Origin: Candidatus Culexmicrobium profundum | Lineage (GTDB): Archaea; Thermoproteota; Methanomethylicia; Culexarchaeales; Culexmicrobiaceae | Direction: 5' to 3' | DNA: 5,584 nucleotides | Assembly: GCA_025061245.1 (NCBI GenBank) | Contig: JANZKD010000246.1 | Coordinates: 1 to 5,584 of the forward strand | Part shown: one piece after another, positions 5,111 through 5,584 of the stretch | Layout: each line of letters opens with the position of its first letter | How positions within the stretch are numbered: the first letter of the stretch is position 1 | The notes under the pieces: generated by a model | Seen by the model: the letters and a program-made list of their open reading frames with translations, nothing else | The model's database searches: none | What the model was told of the DNA's origin: nothing | Program-made: the position numbers and the translations under genes

Positions 5111-5584
5111 TTATCTGGGCATTGCTATTACTTCTCTTATCTTCATTTGAGTGAAATCTCTTGTGTATGCTGTTTTTATTATTAATGCAGTATCTGCTCC
5201 CTTTCCAGTTCCCGCGATAGCGATAATCTCCTCTCCTGGTGGGACAAGTGCTGCATCTGTTGCCATTAATGCCATTTCAACTGCAACTTTCACTCCTTCA
5301 CTAAATCTTCTATATGCTTCGGCAACTATCCTATCAACTGTGAATCCCTGATACTTCTTTCTTAATGCATCACCTACGCCCCAGCCTAGTACGTGAGGGC
5401 ATGTTAATACTTTTGCCCAGCTTTTCTTTAATTTCTCCAGTGTCTTCTCATCATATTCAGCTGCACCTGCATGAGTGACAATTATTAACTTAATTTTGTC
5501 CTTTAAATCATCAAAGTATTCTAATGCTTTAAATGCAGTTGTTCCCCTTGTTGATGCCACTAGAATATATTTTATTTTGAGTTC
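5111..5584 (-). CDS. COG1751 protein, pyruvate kinase C-terminal-domain-like; N-terminus beyond window
   Basis: The frame stays open to the right edge; 157 residues are visible before the TAA at 5111-5113. It begins ELKIKYILVASTRGTTAFK, in which the strand-loop ILVASTRGTTA is the first conserved motif of the pyruvate kinase C-terminal-like fold. Further conserved parts are LIIVTHAGAAEYDEKT, CPHVLGWGVGDALRKKYQG, a helix with EMALMATDAAL, VPPGEEIIAIAGTGKGADTA and the end REVIAMPR. These mark the stand-alone COG1751 family (archaeal and some bacterial proteins of about 180-190 residues resembling the C-terminal domain of pyruvate kinase without its catalytic barrel). It is not a pyruvate kinase, and its function is unknown; a structure from this family was, as I remember, solved with bound FMN. 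A GTG at 5560 is an internal Val of the first strand, not the start; about 25-35 residues should lie outside the window. It converges with the plus-strand gene, leaving 24 bases between the stops. Confidence 0.85.
   Translation of the reverse strand, partial: ELKIKYILVASTRGTTAFKALEYFDDLKDKIKLIIVTHAGAAEYDEKTLEKLKKSWAKVLTCPHVLGWGVGDALRKKYQGFTVDRIVAEAYRRFSEGVKVAVEMALMATDAALVPPGEEIIAIAGTGKGADTALIIKTAYTRDFTQMKIREVIAMPR

Noticed and set aside
5151..5351. Plus-strand open frame opposite the COG1751 gene
   Set aside because: It is antisense to the conserved GTGKGADTA and EMALMATD region; its composition is that of a reverse-strand shadow.
5111..5584. Annotation as pyruvate kinase
   Set aside because: Only the C-terminal-domain-like fold is seen, and the family is a stand-alone short protein without the catalytic barrel.

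Overview
The window looks like ordinary chromosomal DNA from an archaeon. It is strongly AT-rich. Ribosome-binding sites are of the GGTGA/GTGAT type, set a few bases before ATG or GTG starts, and the promoter-like sites are TATA boxes. Protein content (archaeal-type S9 peptidase, COG1751 pyruvate-kinase-C-like protein, archaeo-eukaryotic primase fold) fits; a TACK-type lineage is my guess, not something the window proves. I see no tRNA, rRNA, CRISPR array, insertion sequence or attachment site.

Left part, minus strand (1-2104). Reading leftward: an M20-family metallo-amidohydrolase/carboxypeptidase (881-2095), a small single-domain cupin 18 bases behind it (575-862, probably one operon), and after a 154-base gap with its own promoter-like and ribosome-binding sites, the 5' part of an S9 prolyl-oligopeptidase/acylaminoacyl-peptidase gene (1-420, cut by the window edge). 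Two of the three are peptide or amide hydrolases.

Centre and right, plus strand (2254-5086). A divergent promoter region of about 150 bases separates the M20 gene from an aminopropyltransferase (spermidine/thermospermine synthase family, 2254-3228). Behind it comes an archaeo-eukaryotic primase (AEP) superfamily protein (3301-4578) with all three catalytic motifs but without the cysteine zinc module of the canonical primase small subunit, and with a PCNA-binding-like peptide at its C-terminus. Nineteen bases later follows a 162-residue protein that I do not recognise (4598-5086), a good candidate for a functional partner of the primase-like protein.

Right edge, minus strand (5111-5584). A convergent gene for a COG1751 protein (pyruvate kinase C-terminal-domain-like); its 5' end lies outside the window.

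The most interesting part is the pair 3301-5086: a Zn-module-less AEP with a probable PCNA tether plus an uncharacterised co-transcribed protein. In three genes the first possible GTG lies exactly 9 bases before a better start and forms part of the Shine-Dalgarno sequence, so I moved those starts inward.
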